DNA of 64,000 bases from Planctomycetaceae bacterium (GCA_027487485.1 JAIYDN010000049.1:124001-188000); one strand, 5' to 3'; counted from the stretch's first letter, positions 1 to 10,180 are shown. Numbers and translations: made by a program. The notes: generated by a model from the sequence alone, not told the origin.

Positions 1-1361
1 AAAATCTTTTGGATGCATATACCCCGTTGGCTCCTAGAATCTCTGACAAGCCAGGGGAGATGCAAGCGGCGATAGAGCAATTGCAATTCGATGCCGATCG
101 CATTCGAGCCCGAAGCCCGCTTGCCGTAATTCCACCCTTGTTCACACCGCCCACGGAACCAGGGCAAAAAGCTCCGCCGGCGAAATGGGAAGGTTTTGGG
201 ACCGCTTTGTTCGAAACCGTCAAGCTGAAGTCGATGGGTATCAACTCGAAAGCCGATTCCGTTTTAAGCTTCATGCAATTGGTGGAAGCATGCTCCGAAG
301 AAACAAGGAAACCATCCAAAGTCAATGGACTGGTCGAAGAGTTCAAGTCGAACGTCCAAAAAGAGTTTGGAGAGACAATTCGAATTGGGAAGGTTCCTTT
401 CGAAGCGTGGTACGAACACTTCGATCCTATTGTCTTGGCAAGCCGTTTGTATTTGGTGTGTGGAATTCTTGCCTTGCTGAGCTTCCTATTCGCACGCGGG
501 CCGCTTCGCAGCACTTCCTTTTGGCTGTGCATTTTGGCACTGGTCGTTCACACGGTCGCCATCAGTAGCCGAGTCTACATTTCAGAACGTCCGCCGGTGG
601 TGACTCTTTACTCGGCAGCGGTCTTTATTGGTTGGGCGATGGTTCTGTTCTGTGCCGTGACCGAGTTGCTGTTCCCGATCTCCATCTCTGTGCTGGTCGC
701 TTCGGTTGCGGGATACCTGACCCTGAGCGTTGCGTATGGATTGGATATCGGGGATTCCATGCCGGTGCTAGAAGCAGTTCTGGACACTCAGTTTTGGTTG
801 TCGACCCACGTGATTAGTGTTTCCTTGGGGTATAGCGCTACGTTCGTGTCAGGCTTTGTGGGAATTGGAATTGTGATCGCGATGTGGATTGCAAAGATTG
901 CAACCAAGAAATCCGCCTTGCAAGTAGAAGCAACCAATTCCATCCCTATCCTGTATCGAATCTGCTACGGTGTCGTTTGCTTTGGACTGTTCTTCAGTTT
1001 TGTTGGAACGGTTCTGGGCGGTTTGTGGGGCGATGATAGCTGGGGTCGGTTCTGGGGTTGGGATCCGAAAGAAAACGGAGCCATGATGATCGTGTTGTGG
1101 AATGCGTTGCTGTTGCATGCCAAATGGGACAAGATGATCGCGGCGCTTGGGTTCGGAATCTTAGCCATCTTCGGCAACATCATCACCGCGTGGTCGATGT
1201 TCGGCACAAATCTTCTAGGGGTTGGCCTGCACAGCTACGGCTTCAATTCAACCACTTTCTATTACTTAGTTGGGTTTGCATTGAGCCAACTGTTGATGAT
1301 CTTGGTTGGTTTCGCATTGGTGATGGCGGGTGGCTTGAAGAACAAGGTGGAAGCAGAATGA
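1..1361 (+). CDS. CcsA/ResC-type cytochrome c assembly protein, 5' end outside the window
   Basis: This is a polytopic membrane protein for cytochrome c maturation (system II haem delivery and ligation). The reading frame is open to the first base, so the gene begins upstream; a TTG at position 9 is only the first possible start inside the window. The visible part has about 140 hydrophilic residues and then roughly eight hydrophobic segments from about position 430 onward. The diagnostic tryptophan-rich haem-handling motif WGRFWGWDPKENGA lies at about 1045-1081, followed by LWNALLLHAKW. Conserved histidines occur in STHVISVSLGYS and in the C-terminal GLHSYGF. The hydrophilic N-terminal part suggests a ResB-ResC type fusion, which is inference because that part is missing. 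The stop overlaps the next start as ATGA, so the two genes are probably translationally coupled. Confidence 0.85.
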   Translation, partial: NLLDAYTPLAPRISDKPGEMQAAIEQLQFDADRIRARSPLAVIPPLFTPPTEPGQKAPPAKWEGFGTALFETVKLKSMGINSKADSVLSFMQLVEACSEETRKPSKVNGLVEEFKSNVQKEFGETIRIGKVPFEAWYEHFDPIVLASRLYLVCGILALLSFLFARGPLRSTSFWLCILALVVHTVAISSRVYISERPPVVTLYSAAVFIGWAMVLFCAVTELLFPISISVLVASVAGYLTLSVAYGLDIGDSMPVLEAVLDTQFWLSTHVISVSLGYSATFVSGFVGIGIVIAMWIAKIATKKSALQVEATNSIPILYRICYGVVCFGLFFSFVGTVLGGLWGDDSWGRFWGWDPKENGAMMIVLWNALLLHAKWDKMIAALGFGILAIFGNIITAWSMFGTNLLGVGLHSYGFNSTTFYYLVGFALSQLLMILVGFALVMAGGLKNKVEAE

Positions 1362-2230
1362 GCGTCGAGACCTTGGAGCCGAATTGCAGGCCGGCATTTG
1401 AGTTTGTCGAAGCCAGCATTGAAAAGCATCGGCCGATTGCCAAAGACACGTGTCAGTTAACGTTCGCAGCTCCCAATCTAGCCTCGAGAGCGGTCCCTGG
1501 TCAGTTTTTCATGGTTCGAATCGCGGGTCAAAACGATCCTTTGATAGGCCGGGCCTTGGCCATGTACGACATGCACCGCGATGCTGCAGGGCAACCGCAC
1601 AGCGTGTCGGTGGTTTACACGGTGAAGGGCAAATTCACGCAGGCTCTTGCCCGGCGGAATGCGGGCGATCGCGTTGAAGTTTGGGGTCCGTTGGGAAATG
1701 GGTTCTCCACGGAGCCAATCGATCATTTGATTCTGGTAGCAGGTGGCGTTGGCCAGACCCCCATGTTGACTCTTGCGTCAGCGGCTTTGGGGTTGGCAGC
1801 CTATGGTGAAAAGCAGGTCAGCACGCCGTTTGCCAAGAAGGTCACCCTTTGTTACGGTGCAAGAACGCGAGAGTACTTGGCTGGGCTCGATGATTTCGAG
1901 CGGGTTTGCAGCGAGGTTCGGATTGCGACCGACGACGGATCGCTGGGTCATCACGGGCGGGTCACCGACATCTTGAAGGACGTTTTGAGTGGTTCCAATT
2001 CGAGGTGCCGGATCGCATGCTGCGGCCCCGAACCGATGATGGAGGCCGTCAGCGAAGTCGCCAGTTCTTTTGGCGTAGCATGTGAAGTTTCATTAGAGAC
2101 CCCCATGGCCTGCGGGATCGGCATCTGCTTCACCTGTGTGGCCAAGGTCAAGCAGGAAGATGGCCAATGGGACTATCAACGGACTTGCATAGAAGGTCCG
2201 GTTTTCGCGGCGGACAAAATCTTTTGGTGA
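1358..2230 (+). CDS. pyrK: PyrK-like dihydroorotate dehydrogenase electron transfer subunit
   Basis: A 290-residue FAD/[2Fe-2S] reductase subunit. In class 1B dihydroorotate dehydrogenase, PyrK passes electrons from dihydroorotate oxidation to NAD+. The N-terminal half is a ferredoxin-reductase FAD-binding barrel with PGQFFMVRI and an RALAMYD flavin motif. It is followed by an NAD-binding fold (LILVAGGVGQTPM, then CCGPEPMM). The C-terminus carries the PyrK-type cysteine cluster CGIGICFTC with a fourth cysteine in RTCIEGPVF. I chose the ATG at 1358, which overlaps the upstream stop (ATGA) and starts just before the homologous region; an in-frame ATG at 1058 would bury the start inside the upstream gene. 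No pyrD is visible, so a related flavoprotein role is possible. Confidence 0.85.
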   Translation: MSVETLEPNCRPAFEFVEASIEKHRPIAKDTCQLTFAAPNLASRAVPGQFFMVRIAGQNDPLIGRALAMYDMHRDAAGQPHSVSVVYTVKGKFTQALARRNAGDRVEVWGPLGNGFSTEPIDHLILVAGGVGQTPMLTLASAALGLAAYGEKQVSTPFAKKVTLCYGARTREYLAGLDDFERVCSEVRIATDDGSLGHHGRVTDILKDVLSGSNSRCRIACCGPEPMMEAVSEVASSFGVACEVSLETPMACGIGICFTCVAKVKQEDGQWDYQRTCIEGPVFAADKIFW

Positions 2231-2248
2231 GCCTCTGGGAAGAGGCTC
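2229..2248. terminator. Hairpin at the convergent end of pyrK and msrB
   Basis: GAGCCTCT-GGGA-AGAGGCTC is a perfect 8-bp stem with a four-base loop that begins on the pyrK stop codon. It sits between two convergent genes. There is no clear T-run on either side, so intrinsic termination is only a guess. Confidence 0.4.
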
Positions 2249-2287
2249 TACCATTGCCTTGCTTTCGCCGTTACCCAGCTTCTTGAA

Positions 2288-2992
2288 CTACTTCTTTTCG
2301 CCCGGTCCAGCAGAGGAAGCCGAGTCTGATTTTGAACCGGGCTTTTCCTTGGACTCGTCGGGTTTTGCATCCTCGGATTCTTTCCCTTCGTCATCCTTTT
2401 TGATGACCTTGGGCAGATCCTTGCCTTTTGCAATGAATTTCATGGAAATGCTATTCACGCAGTGGCGGATGTTTTTGGCGGTGTAGCGTTCCCCTTCAAA
2501 AACGTGGCCCAAGTGACCACCACAGTTTTGGCACAAAATTTCGACGCGGATGCCGTCGGCATCTAATTCTCGGGTGACAGCATCCTTGATTTCGTCATCG
2601 AAGCTTGGCCAACCGCAATGGCTTTCGAATTTATGCGTGCTATTGTAGAGCGGGGCGTTGCATCGTTTGCAGATGTAGGTCCCCTCTGCTTTGTGGTCGG
2701 TGTATTTGCCAACGCCCGGCCGTTCGGTTCCTTTGCGAAGGATGACGTATTGCTCTTCAAGGGACAGTTTGTTGAATGGATCGTCAGACATCTTTTTCGA
2801 TTTGGCCTTGGAAGTAGTGGATTTCGTCTTGCCGGAGGCATCCGCGGAGGACTTCTTTTCCTCTGCTGGGGCCCCTTTTTTGTCACCTGACTTGTCGGAG
2901 CCGGTCGGAGGCTCGTAGGCGAAGGAATAAATGGAGATACCTAAAACGAAGATGGTGGAAAGAGCAATCGCGGTTCGGTAGGATCTTTTCAT
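2288..2992 (-). CDS. msrB: Exported peptide-methionine (R)-S-oxide reductase MsrB
   Basis: A 234-residue protein that repairs methionine-R-sulfoxide. Residues 1-25 form a signal peptide or membrane anchor ([20 protein letters not shown]), followed by a charged Lys/Ser/Asp-rich linker to about residue 68 and then a complete MsrB domain. Two CxxC zinc pairs are visible (C108/C111 and C154/C157), plus [19 protein letters not shown] and the catalytic RHCVNS with C178. C126 in SHCGWPSF may be the resolving cysteine. A Lys/Asp/Ser-rich tail follows the domain. The export signal implies repair of envelope proteins outside the cytoplasm rather than a cytosolic role. It is convergent with pyrK. Confidence 0.92.
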   Translation of the reverse strand: MKRSYRTAIALSTIFVLGISIYSFAYEPPTGSDKSGDKKGAPAEEKKSSADASGKTKSTTSKAKSKKMSDDPFNKLSLEEQYVILRKGTERPGVGKYTDHKAEGTYICKRCNAPLYNSTHKFESHCGWPSFDDEIKDAVTRELDADGIRVEILCQNCGGHLGHVFEGERYTAKNIRHCVNSISMKFIAKGKDLPKVIKKDDEGKESEDAKPDESKEKPGSKSDSASSAGPGEKK

Positions 2993-3080
2993 GTTTGCCT
3001 CAAACGATTTTGGGTAGGTATGGACTGCTAGATTATAGCCAAAGGGAAATGGCGAATTAAGACGGAAAACGGGTATTGGC

Positions 3081-3109
3081 TTGACCGAAACAGGCTTTGC
3101 GGATAACTT
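3081..3109 (+). promoter_or_regulatory. Candidate sigma-70 promoter for tRNA-Leu
   Basis: TTGACC at 3081-3086 and TAACTT at 3104-3109 are separated by 17 bp. Transcription would begin about 40 bp before the tRNA. The -35 box is good and the -10 box is weak. Confidence 0.4.
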
Positions 3110-3155
3110 TTTTGGGATATCGGCTTGAAATAGGTGCCAGCTTGTCGATTGTGAA

Positions 3156-3245
3156 GCGGATGTGGCGGAATTGGCAGACGCGCTAGACTCAGGATCTAGT
3201 GACTAAATACATACGGTCGTGGAGGTTCGATTCCTCTCATCCGCA
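3156..3245 (+). tRNA. tRNA-Leu (anticodon CAG)
   Basis: Acceptor stem GCGGATG (3156-3162) pairs perfectly with CATCCGC (3238-3244), followed by discriminator A. The anticodon stem CTAGA/TCTAG encloses the loop CTCAGGA, giving anticodon CAG, which reads CUG. The T arm is GGAGG-TTCGATT-CCTCT. The long variable arm between the anticodon and T arms is the type II form expected for leucine. No 3' CCA is encoded. Confidence 0.95.
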
Positions 3246-3280
3246 CTTTCATTTACCGATTGAATTGACTTTCTTTTAGT

Positions 3281-4718
<1,438 letters not shown>

Positions 4719-4720
<2 letters not shown>

Positions 4721-4760
4721 AATCCCCGGAATCAAGAATCCCCAGCATCAAGAATCATTG
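4719..4760. repeat. Short tandem repeat of about 16 bp
   Basis: AGAATCCCCGGAATCA, then AGAATCCCCAGCATCA, then a partial AGAATCATTG run head to tail, starting at the stop codon of the oxidoreductase gene. There are two full copies and one partial copy. Confidence 0.6.
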
Positions 4761-4858
4761 TACGATTGCAGAAATCGGAACTACAATAGGAAACCATCCA
4801 AGCTGTTCCCTCCACGAATCCCCATCCTTTCCGCTCTTTCCGAATTGAAACAAGCAGT

Positions 4859-5311
4859 ATGACCACACGTCGACGTGCCCGAGAAGTATCCCTTCAAGTT
4901 TTGTATGAAGAGGACATTCACCCTCTTCGCGAGCTTTCGATCGCGGATGAATTCTTGGCGAAACGAATGCTCCATAACAAGCCGTTAATCGCATTTGCAC
5001 AAGAACTGCTTGCTGGGGTTCGTCAGTACCGTGACGAGCTGGATAAGATCTTGACCAAGCATGCATCGAATTGGTCGGTAAAGAGAATGACCACCATCGA
5101 TCGCAATATCCTGCGTATGTCAACGTACGAGATGGTTTATGGGAGCGTTCCTGGACGAGTCTCCATTAACGAGGCAATTGAGCTTGCGAAACGGTACGGC
5201 AGCAAGAACTCGGGCCAGTTCGTCAACGGAATTCTAGATCGCGTTTTGCGTGAGCATACCGAAAGCAAAAAAGAAGCAGCGTCCAAGGAACCAGCACCTG
5301 TGGGAAGCTAG
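4859..5311 (+). CDS. nusB: Transcription antitermination factor NusB
   Basis: A 150-residue all-helical RNA-binding protein that joins NusE (ribosomal protein S10) on boxA RNA to support rRNA antitermination. It begins RRRAREVSLQVLYE, the typical basic first helix. Other family marks are LAGVRQYRDELDKIL, the strongly conserved NWSVKRMTTIDRNILRMSTYEM and the C-terminal SINEAIELAKRYGSKNSGQFVNGILD. The length is normal apart from a short Lys/Glu/Ala-rich tail. It stands alone, with no ribosomal or riboflavin genes next to it, and is convergent with the next gene. Confidence 0.93.
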   Translation: MTTRRRAREVSLQVLYEEDIHPLRELSIADEFLAKRMLHNKPLIAFAQELLAGVRQYRDELDKILTKHASNWSVKRMTTIDRNILRMSTYEMVYGSVPGRVSINEAIELAKRYGSKNSGQFVNGILDRVLREHTESKKEAASKEPAPVGS

Positions 5312-5325
5312 CCGGTGAGCTGGGT

Positions 5326-5733
5326 TCAGGGTGAGCTCGGCACGACCGAACCCTGTCGAATCCGCGAAAAGACTTCTACCAAACCCCATTCCACTTCGAT
5401 GTTTTTATCGTGAGCGAGCTGGATAGCCTGCTCTTCAATCTGTTTTGCAGTTCGGCCTTGAAGTGGCTTGGTGAATGTGGAGACCGTCTGCACGACGGGA
5501 ACCAGCAGGCAGGCGACAATGACAAGTGCCCAAACCCACTCCAAATAAGCTCGTTCTGAGCGACGGTCGGAAAATTGCTCACGCGCCGTGTGAAGAACTT
5601 GTCCGCGGAGCTTGTCGGAAGGGACAACATAATGGGAAGCGGAACGAATCAGCGCTTCCAATGCAAGTTGATCGTCAGCATTCAATGCATCGTCGTTAGG
5701 TTGGCTTTCAGAAGGATTTAGGCTATGACCCAT
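5326..5733 (-). CDS. Single-pass membrane protein coupled to an ECF sigma factor, probable anti-sigma factor
   Basis: A 135-residue protein with an acidic N-terminal cytoplasmic part of about 75 residues. It has one transmembrane segment (WVWALVIVACLLVPVVQTV) and a C-terminal part of about 45 residues (KQIEEQAIQLAHDKNIEVEWGLVEVF). I chose the ATG at 5733: it overlaps the sigma-factor stop by 11 bp and has a purine-rich GGAAGAGG just upstream. A start 30 bp earlier would add a very basic MKRRKRKRRN leader. Position and topology fit an anti-sigma factor, but no ZAS/HxxxCxxC motif is present, so the role is inferred from context. Confidence 0.6.
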   Translation of the reverse strand: MGHSLNPSESQPNDDALNADDQLALEALIRSASHYVVPSDKLRGQVLHTAREQFSDRRSERAYLEWVWALVIVACLLVPVVQTVSTFTKPLQGRTAKQIEEQAIQLAHDKNIEVEWGLVEVFSRIRQGSVVPSSP

Positions 5734-6307
5734 GTTTCGCCTCTTCCTTTTGCGTCTCTTCAAACAACGAACGCAACGGCCCCGCTAGCTTGCTAAGCGC
5801 GTATCGGTATCTGCTTGCGACGGTGGCCAAAGGCATGTCAAGCAACTGAGCAATTTGGGCGAAAGTAAGGTCTTCCCAAATCTTGAGAACAACCACTTCG
5901 CGTTGCTCAATGGGCAGGGTTCTCAGCGCTAGCCAGACTTGGCGAAAGGTATCCTCCTGTTGCAGCTGGTCCACCGTGCGCCGGGTAACCAGATCGGTTA
6001 GGTTGTCGATCAAGGACCAACGCTTCTTTTTTCGCAGCACGACCAGTGCTTCGTTACGAACCATGCGTAGCAAATAATGCCAGGGCTGGTCCGACTGAAG
6101 CAGCAAATGGACGTGCGTGGCGACTCGGATCAAGGCTGCTTGAACCGCATCTTCGGCATCATGCTGATTTCGTGTTATGGTTACAGCGAATCGGACCAAC
6201 CGCATCGATGCTAGATCGTACAGTCCAGACAGAGCTGGAGCGCCGCTCTCCGCGATTCGCTGAGCGCACAGACGTACTTTATTGGACATGGAGTCGGAGG
6301 TTGTCAT
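5723..6307 (-). CDS. ECF-type RNA polymerase sigma factor
   Basis: A 194-residue extracytoplasmic-function sigma factor that directs RNA polymerase to a dedicated promoter set. Region 2 spans about residues 28-95 (ASMRLVRFAVTITRNQHDAEDAVQAAL, then WHYLLRMVRNEAL). Region 4 spans about 126-175 (ALRTLPIEQREVVVLKIW, then a helix-turn-helix FAQIAQLLDMPLATVASRYR). Regions 1.1 and 3 are absent, as usual for this class. Its 3' end overlaps the one-TM gene, giving a sigma/anti-sigma arrangement. It is divergent from the secretion operon starting at 6529, so that operon and the sigma gene itself are natural candidate targets; this is inference. Confidence 0.9.
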   Translation of the reverse strand: MTTSDSMSNKVRLCAQRIAESGAPALSGLYDLASMRLVRFAVTITRNQHDAEDAVQAALIRVATHVHLLLQSDQPWHYLLRMVRNEALVVLRKKKRWSLIDNLTDLVTRRTVDQLQQEDTFRQVWLALRTLPIEQREVVVLKIWEDLTFAQIAQLLDMPLATVASRYRYALSKLAGPLRSLFEETQKEEAKHGS

Positions 6308-6415
6308 GGTTAAAGCTTAGGATGCGCGAGTCGCCGGCAATTGTCTAACCAAATTTTCATTTTTCCCCGCCTTGAATTCGCGGTTTCGGAGCCTTTGGTT
6401 TGGAACGAACATAAA

Positions 6416-6437
6416 TTTCACAAGATTTGTTGTGAAA
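6416..6437. promoter_or_regulatory. Operator-like palindrome between the sigma factor and the secretion operon
   Basis: TTTCACAA-N6-TTGTGAAA is a perfect 8-bp inverted repeat with a 6-bp spacer in the 221-bp divergent intergenic region. Its size and symmetry suit a dimeric regulator, and the TTCACA/TGTGAA halves recall Crp/Fnr-class sites in inverted order. The regulator is unknown. Confidence 0.5.
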
Positions 6438-6528
6438 AATGGCTGGGCGATTGCCGATTTAGCTCAATAATGCTGTTCAAAATGATTCCGGGTTGTCTGC
6501 GTCGGACCCCTTGTGACTTGTAACTTTA

Positions 6529-8751
6529 GTGAAATGTTCGGAAATGTTGCGTCAAGCGCCTGATTCGCGGACCGGAGATTCCCTCAAGGATGTGCTTCGT
6601 GGAATGCTTGCAGAATTGTCCATTCGACTGGACGTTCCTGTGGAGAGTTCCCGAATTCAGCAAGCTTTGAACGACGCGTTTATTGATTTAAGTCCCGATT
6701 CGCAGGACGGGTTGACCGTCGCATTGATGCGAGCCGCTCAGAGCATTGGAATTCGACTGGCACCGGTCGAGATCAACGACAACGGTATTTGGCAATTGCT
6801 GTTGGACGAGTTTTCGATTGCCATGGTCCAGCGCAACCCGTCCAGCCCTTCGGCTTGGGTATTTTCCCACGTCTCAGCTCGGCATTCAGAGTCTGCAAAG
6901 ATCGATCCTAGCGGGAAGGTGACGGACTCGGTTTCGAAAGCAGCATTGAAGCAAGTGGTTTCGAAGGCGGAGACGCCGATATTCTTTGTTGCCGAACCAA
7001 CGTTGGTTTGCCAAACGATATCGTCGCATCACCAACCGGAAAACGACAAGATTCATCGCGTCACCAATCAGCACGGGCAAGGGCATGGCCATGGGCACGA
7101 CCACCATCACGATCATATTTCGCCGCAGCGCAGGATGCTTCGTTTTTTGAAGTTTGAGACGCGAGATATTTGGTCGCTGTGTATTTTTGGTTTTGTGGTT
7201 GCGGTTTTGGATCTTGCGACACCGTTGGCGGTGGAGCAAATGGTGACCACCATCGGATTCGCGAGTTTGACACAGCCCCTGATCTGGCTAGCCGTTGCTG
7301 TTTTTGCGATCCTAACGTTGTCGGCGGTCATCAAAGCATTGCAGTTTTTCATCGTCGAAATTCTTCAGCGACGCATCTTCGTCCGAGTGGTTGGGGATTT
7401 AGCAGAACGTTTGCCTCGTTTGCAGCGTGAATCGATGGATGGGATTCACGGACCAGAAATGGCCAACCGCTTTTTTGATGTGATGACGGTACAAAAGGCC
7501 ACTGCTTCGCTGTTGGTGGAAGGCTTATCTTTGATTATTCAGACGCTAACAGGTCTTTTACTGTTAGCACTTTATAGCCCATTTTTGCTAGCGTTTGATA
7601 TTGTTTTGGTCATGGCCATGACCGTGCTGCTGTATTTCTTAGGACGCAATGCGGTTCGAACTGCGATCGAAGAATCGTTGGTGAAATATCGTGTGGCGCA
7701 TTGGTTGCAAGATGTGATTGGAAATCCGATCGCATTTCAAGTGCATGGCGGTGGCGAGTTGGTGGTCGATAGGTCGAACCGATTGACGGTGGAGTATCTG
7801 GCGGCTCGCCGAAAGCATTTTGTGGTTTTGATGCGTCAGACCCTTTTTGCGTTGATGTTGTACGCGGTTTCGATATCCGCGATCTTGGCATTGGGAGTTT
7901 GGCTGGTTCTGTCCGATAGTCTTTCGATGGGGCAGCTGGTCGCGAGCGTGTCGGTGGTGGTCGTGGTGGTTGGCGCATTTTCCAAAATTGGAAAGTCGCT
8001 TGAGTCTTTCTATGACTTGATGTCAGCAGTCGACAAAGTCGGTCACCTCATCGATTTGCCAACTTTGCCACCCTCGCGTTCGTTGGATGCAGGTGTCGGT
8101 CCGGTGGACGTCCGCTTTCAATCGCTGGAAATCCAAGGGCGCGGGCATCATGGAATCACGATTGGCGATCTGAAAATCGAAAGTGGACATCGATTTGCGA
8201 TTACTGGCGAGGGAGAGTGTGGCAAGTCTGTTCTCATGCACACCTTGTGCGGGTTGCGTGCGCCTTTAAGTGGGGCGGCCGAGATCGGTGGAATAGATTC
8301 GCGCGAGGTCAACCGCTTTGCGGATGGATCGATGGTTTCTTTTGCGTCCGATATCGAAATCTTTCACGGTACTTTTCTTGAAAATATTTCTCTCAATCGC
8401 ATCTCAGTCACCTCCGTGGAGGTTCGCGACGCGCTGCAATTGGTCGAGATGTGGGACGAATCGCTTGGGCTTCCTAACGGCCTGGAGACGATGCTTCAAA
8501 GTGGTGGCTTTCCCTTGAGTGGAAGCCAAGCTGCACGATTGATGATTGCTAGGGCAGTTGCGACCCGCCCTCGGCTGCTGTTGATTGACGGAACGCTCGA
8601 TCGCTTGCCGCCCAAGATGCGATCTAATATCTGGAAAAATCTTAGCAATCGCAAGCAACCTTGGACGCTCATTGTGGCGACTCACGACCGAGAGATTATC
8701 GACCTGTGCGACGGGCACAAAGACTTGCTCGCTACTAGTTCAGGACACTAA
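6529..8751 (+). CDS. ABC exporter of a type I secretion-like system with a C39-like N-terminus, His-rich linker and degenerate ATPase site
   Basis: A 740-residue half-transporter. Residues about 20-118 resemble a C39 peptidase-like domain (LAELSIRLDVPV, then LMRAAQSIGIRLAPV) but have no catalytic Cys, as in non-cleaving type I exporters. Residues 182-196 are HGQGHGHGHDHHHDH, eight His in fifteen. The membrane domain covers about 210-500 with five or six hydrophobic segments. In the ATPase domain the Walker A is intact (GEGECGKS, K566), the signature is LSGSQ and the H-loop is VATHD. However, the Q-loop glutamine is replaced by serine (SDIEIF, S607) and the Walker B glutamate by glycine (LLLIDG, D687-G688). 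The adaptor gene follows after 3 bp. The substrate is unknown. Confidence 0.85.
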   Translation: MKCSEMLRQAPDSRTGDSLKDVLRGMLAELSIRLDVPVESSRIQQALNDAFIDLSPDSQDGLTVALMRAAQSIGIRLAPVEINDNGIWQLLLDEFSIAMVQRNPSSPSAWVFSHVSARHSESAKIDPSGKVTDSVSKAALKQVVSKAETPIFFVAEPTLVCQTISSHHQPENDKIHRVTNQHGQGHGHGHDHHHDHISPQRRMLRFLKFETRDIWSLCIFGFVVAVLDLATPLAVEQMVTTIGFASLTQPLIWLAVAVFAILTLSAVIKALQFFIVEILQRRIFVRVVGDLAERLPRLQRESMDGIHGPEMANRFFDVMTVQKATASLLVEGLSLIIQTLTGLLLLALYSPFLLAFDIVLVMAMTVLLYFLGRNAVRTAIEESLVKYRVAHWLQDVIGNPIAFQVHGGGELVVDRSNRLTVEYLAARRKHFVVLMRQTLFALMLYAVSISAILALGVWLVLSDSLSMGQLVASVSVVVVVVGAFSKIGKSLESFYDLMSAVDKVGHLIDLPTLPPSRSLDAGVGPVDVRFQSLEIQGRGHHGITIGDLKIESGHRFAITGEGECGKSVLMHTLCGLRAPLSGAAEIGGIDSREVNRFADGSMVSFASDIEIFHGTFLENISLNRISVTSVEVRDALQLVEMWDESLGLPNGLETMLQSGGFPLSGSQAARLMIARAVATRPRLLLIDGTLDRLPPKMRSNIWKNLSNRKQPWTLIVATHDREIIDLCDGHKDLLATSSGH

Positions 8752-8754
8752 AAA

Positions 8755-10164
8755 ATGATTACTGAAACACAATCCAGCCCCGAAACCAAAACAAACGATT
8801 CGCATCCTATTCCCAAGCGAATGATCCGACTTCGCCCCACTCAAAGTCTGGGTGAGCGATTTCCTGCTATGCATTTGGTTCGCTCCAGTTGGTTCGCAAG
8901 GATGCTGTCGCGATTGATGTTCATTATCCTTATTGGCTTGATCTTGGCAGGTATCTTTCTTCCTTGGCAACAAACTTCTAGATGCGAAGGGGAAGTCGTT
9001 GCACGACTTCCTCAGCTTCGTAGCCAAAGCGTTCAAAGCGGAACCAAAGGCGTTATCAAGAAGCTTATGGAAGGTCTCCGAGAAGGAATGCCTGTCCAGG
9101 AGGGTGATCTCATCATGGAAATCGAACCTTATTCAAAGAACCAGTTCTTGCAGCTTGAAACGCAAAAATTAGGATACGAAAACCAACTGAGATTTAGCAA
9201 AGAACAGCTCCAGAATACAAAAGACCAACTTGTAACCGAGAAGGAACGATTGGATCTAGAGATTGAAGCTCAGGATGCCAAGATCCGATCGGCCAAAGAG
9301 AAAGTCAAGCAACGAGAAGCAGACCAAAAAGGTCAAAAAAGCAAATGGAATCAGTCTCAAAACGAAGTCAACTCGATGATCAATTTGCGAGGAAAGACAG
9401 TCACGGAAATCGAATTTCAAGAAGCTGAGAACAACCAGATCAACGAATATCAAGAGCTAGTCTCGGCCGAAGCGGCTGTTATCGAAGCCTTGGAATTGGT
9501 CCAGCAAGAGGAAAAAGCACGTGAAAGTAAAATAAAAGATATTCAGACCAAACTGACCGACCTAGAAAGCAAGATCTTCAAAGCCAGTGATGAGGTTCAA
9601 AAGTACGAGAACAATTTAAGCGAGCTCCAAGTCAAGCTAGACGAGGCTCAACAGCTCAAGATAGTTAGCCCCAGCACAGGCATTATTCAAGCAATCTTCG
9701 GTCAAGCTGGGGCCAACAACGTGAAAGAGGGTGACAAACTTTTCGAAGTGATTCCCGATACCTCGGACCTGGCGGTTGAGCTTATCGTGCGAGGAAACGA
9801 CTATCCCTTGATCAGCGTTGGAGACAACGTGCGGTTGCAGTTCGAGGGATGGCCAGCTATTCAGTTCGTCGGTTGGCCGAGTGTTGCAGTGGGCACCTTC
9901 GGAGGGAACGTGATTGCGAAAAACCCATCCGTCGATAGCAAAGGGGACTTCAAGATCATCGTTTCACCCGACCCAAACCAGCCTGAGTGGCCTGATAGCG
10001 AGACCCTCCGACAAGGCATTCGTGCAAATGGTTGGGTCATTCTTAGAACGGTGCCTCTTGGGTTTGAAGTTTGGCGACAATTGAATGGATTCCCACCCGG
10101 AAAATCCGAGCCGGGAACAGCTAAGGAGAAAGAAAAAGACCCCAAGCTGCCAAAATTCAAGTAA
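8755..10164 (+). CDS. HlyD-family periplasmic adaptor (membrane fusion protein)
   Basis: A 469-residue membrane fusion protein linking an inner-membrane ABC exporter to a TolC-type channel. There is a short cytoplasmic N-terminus and one membrane segment at about residues 49-66 (RLMFIILIGLILAGIFLPW). A lipoyl/barrel half follows (QSVQSGTKGVIKKLMEGLRE, then GMPVQEGDLIMEIEP). A long charged coiled-coil hairpin covers about 125-300, then the second lipoyl half (LKIVSPSTGIIQAIFGQ) and a beta-barrel with DNVRLQFEGWPAIQF. The tail is Lys/Pro-rich. It lies 3 bp after the exporter gene, so the two are surely co-transcribed. Confidence 0.9.
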   Translation: MITETQSSPETKTNDSHPIPKRMIRLRPTQSLGERFPAMHLVRSSWFARMLSRLMFIILIGLILAGIFLPWQQTSRCEGEVVARLPQLRSQSVQSGTKGVIKKLMEGLREGMPVQEGDLIMEIEPYSKNQFLQLETQKLGYENQLRFSKEQLQNTKDQLVTEKERLDLEIEAQDAKIRSAKEKVKQREADQKGQKSKWNQSQNEVNSMINLRGKTVTEIEFQEAENNQINEYQELVSAEAAVIEALELVQQEEKARESKIKDIQTKLTDLESKIFKASDEVQKYENNLSELQVKLDEAQQLKIVSPSTGIIQAIFGQAGANNVKEGDKLFEVIPDTSDLAVELIVRGNDYPLISVGDNVRLQFEGWPAIQFVGWPSVAVGTFGGNVIAKNPSVDSKGDFKIIVSPDPNQPEWPDSETLRQGIRANGWVILRTVPLGFEVWRQLNGFPPGKSEPGTAKEKEKDPKLPKFK

Positions 10165-10180
10165 CAAAACAATCCAATAA

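Noticed and set aside
6341-6523. A 60-codon frame upstream of the ABC exporter gene
   Set aside because: It lies in the divergent regulatory region, overlaps the palindrome and has no start signal or recognisable sequence.
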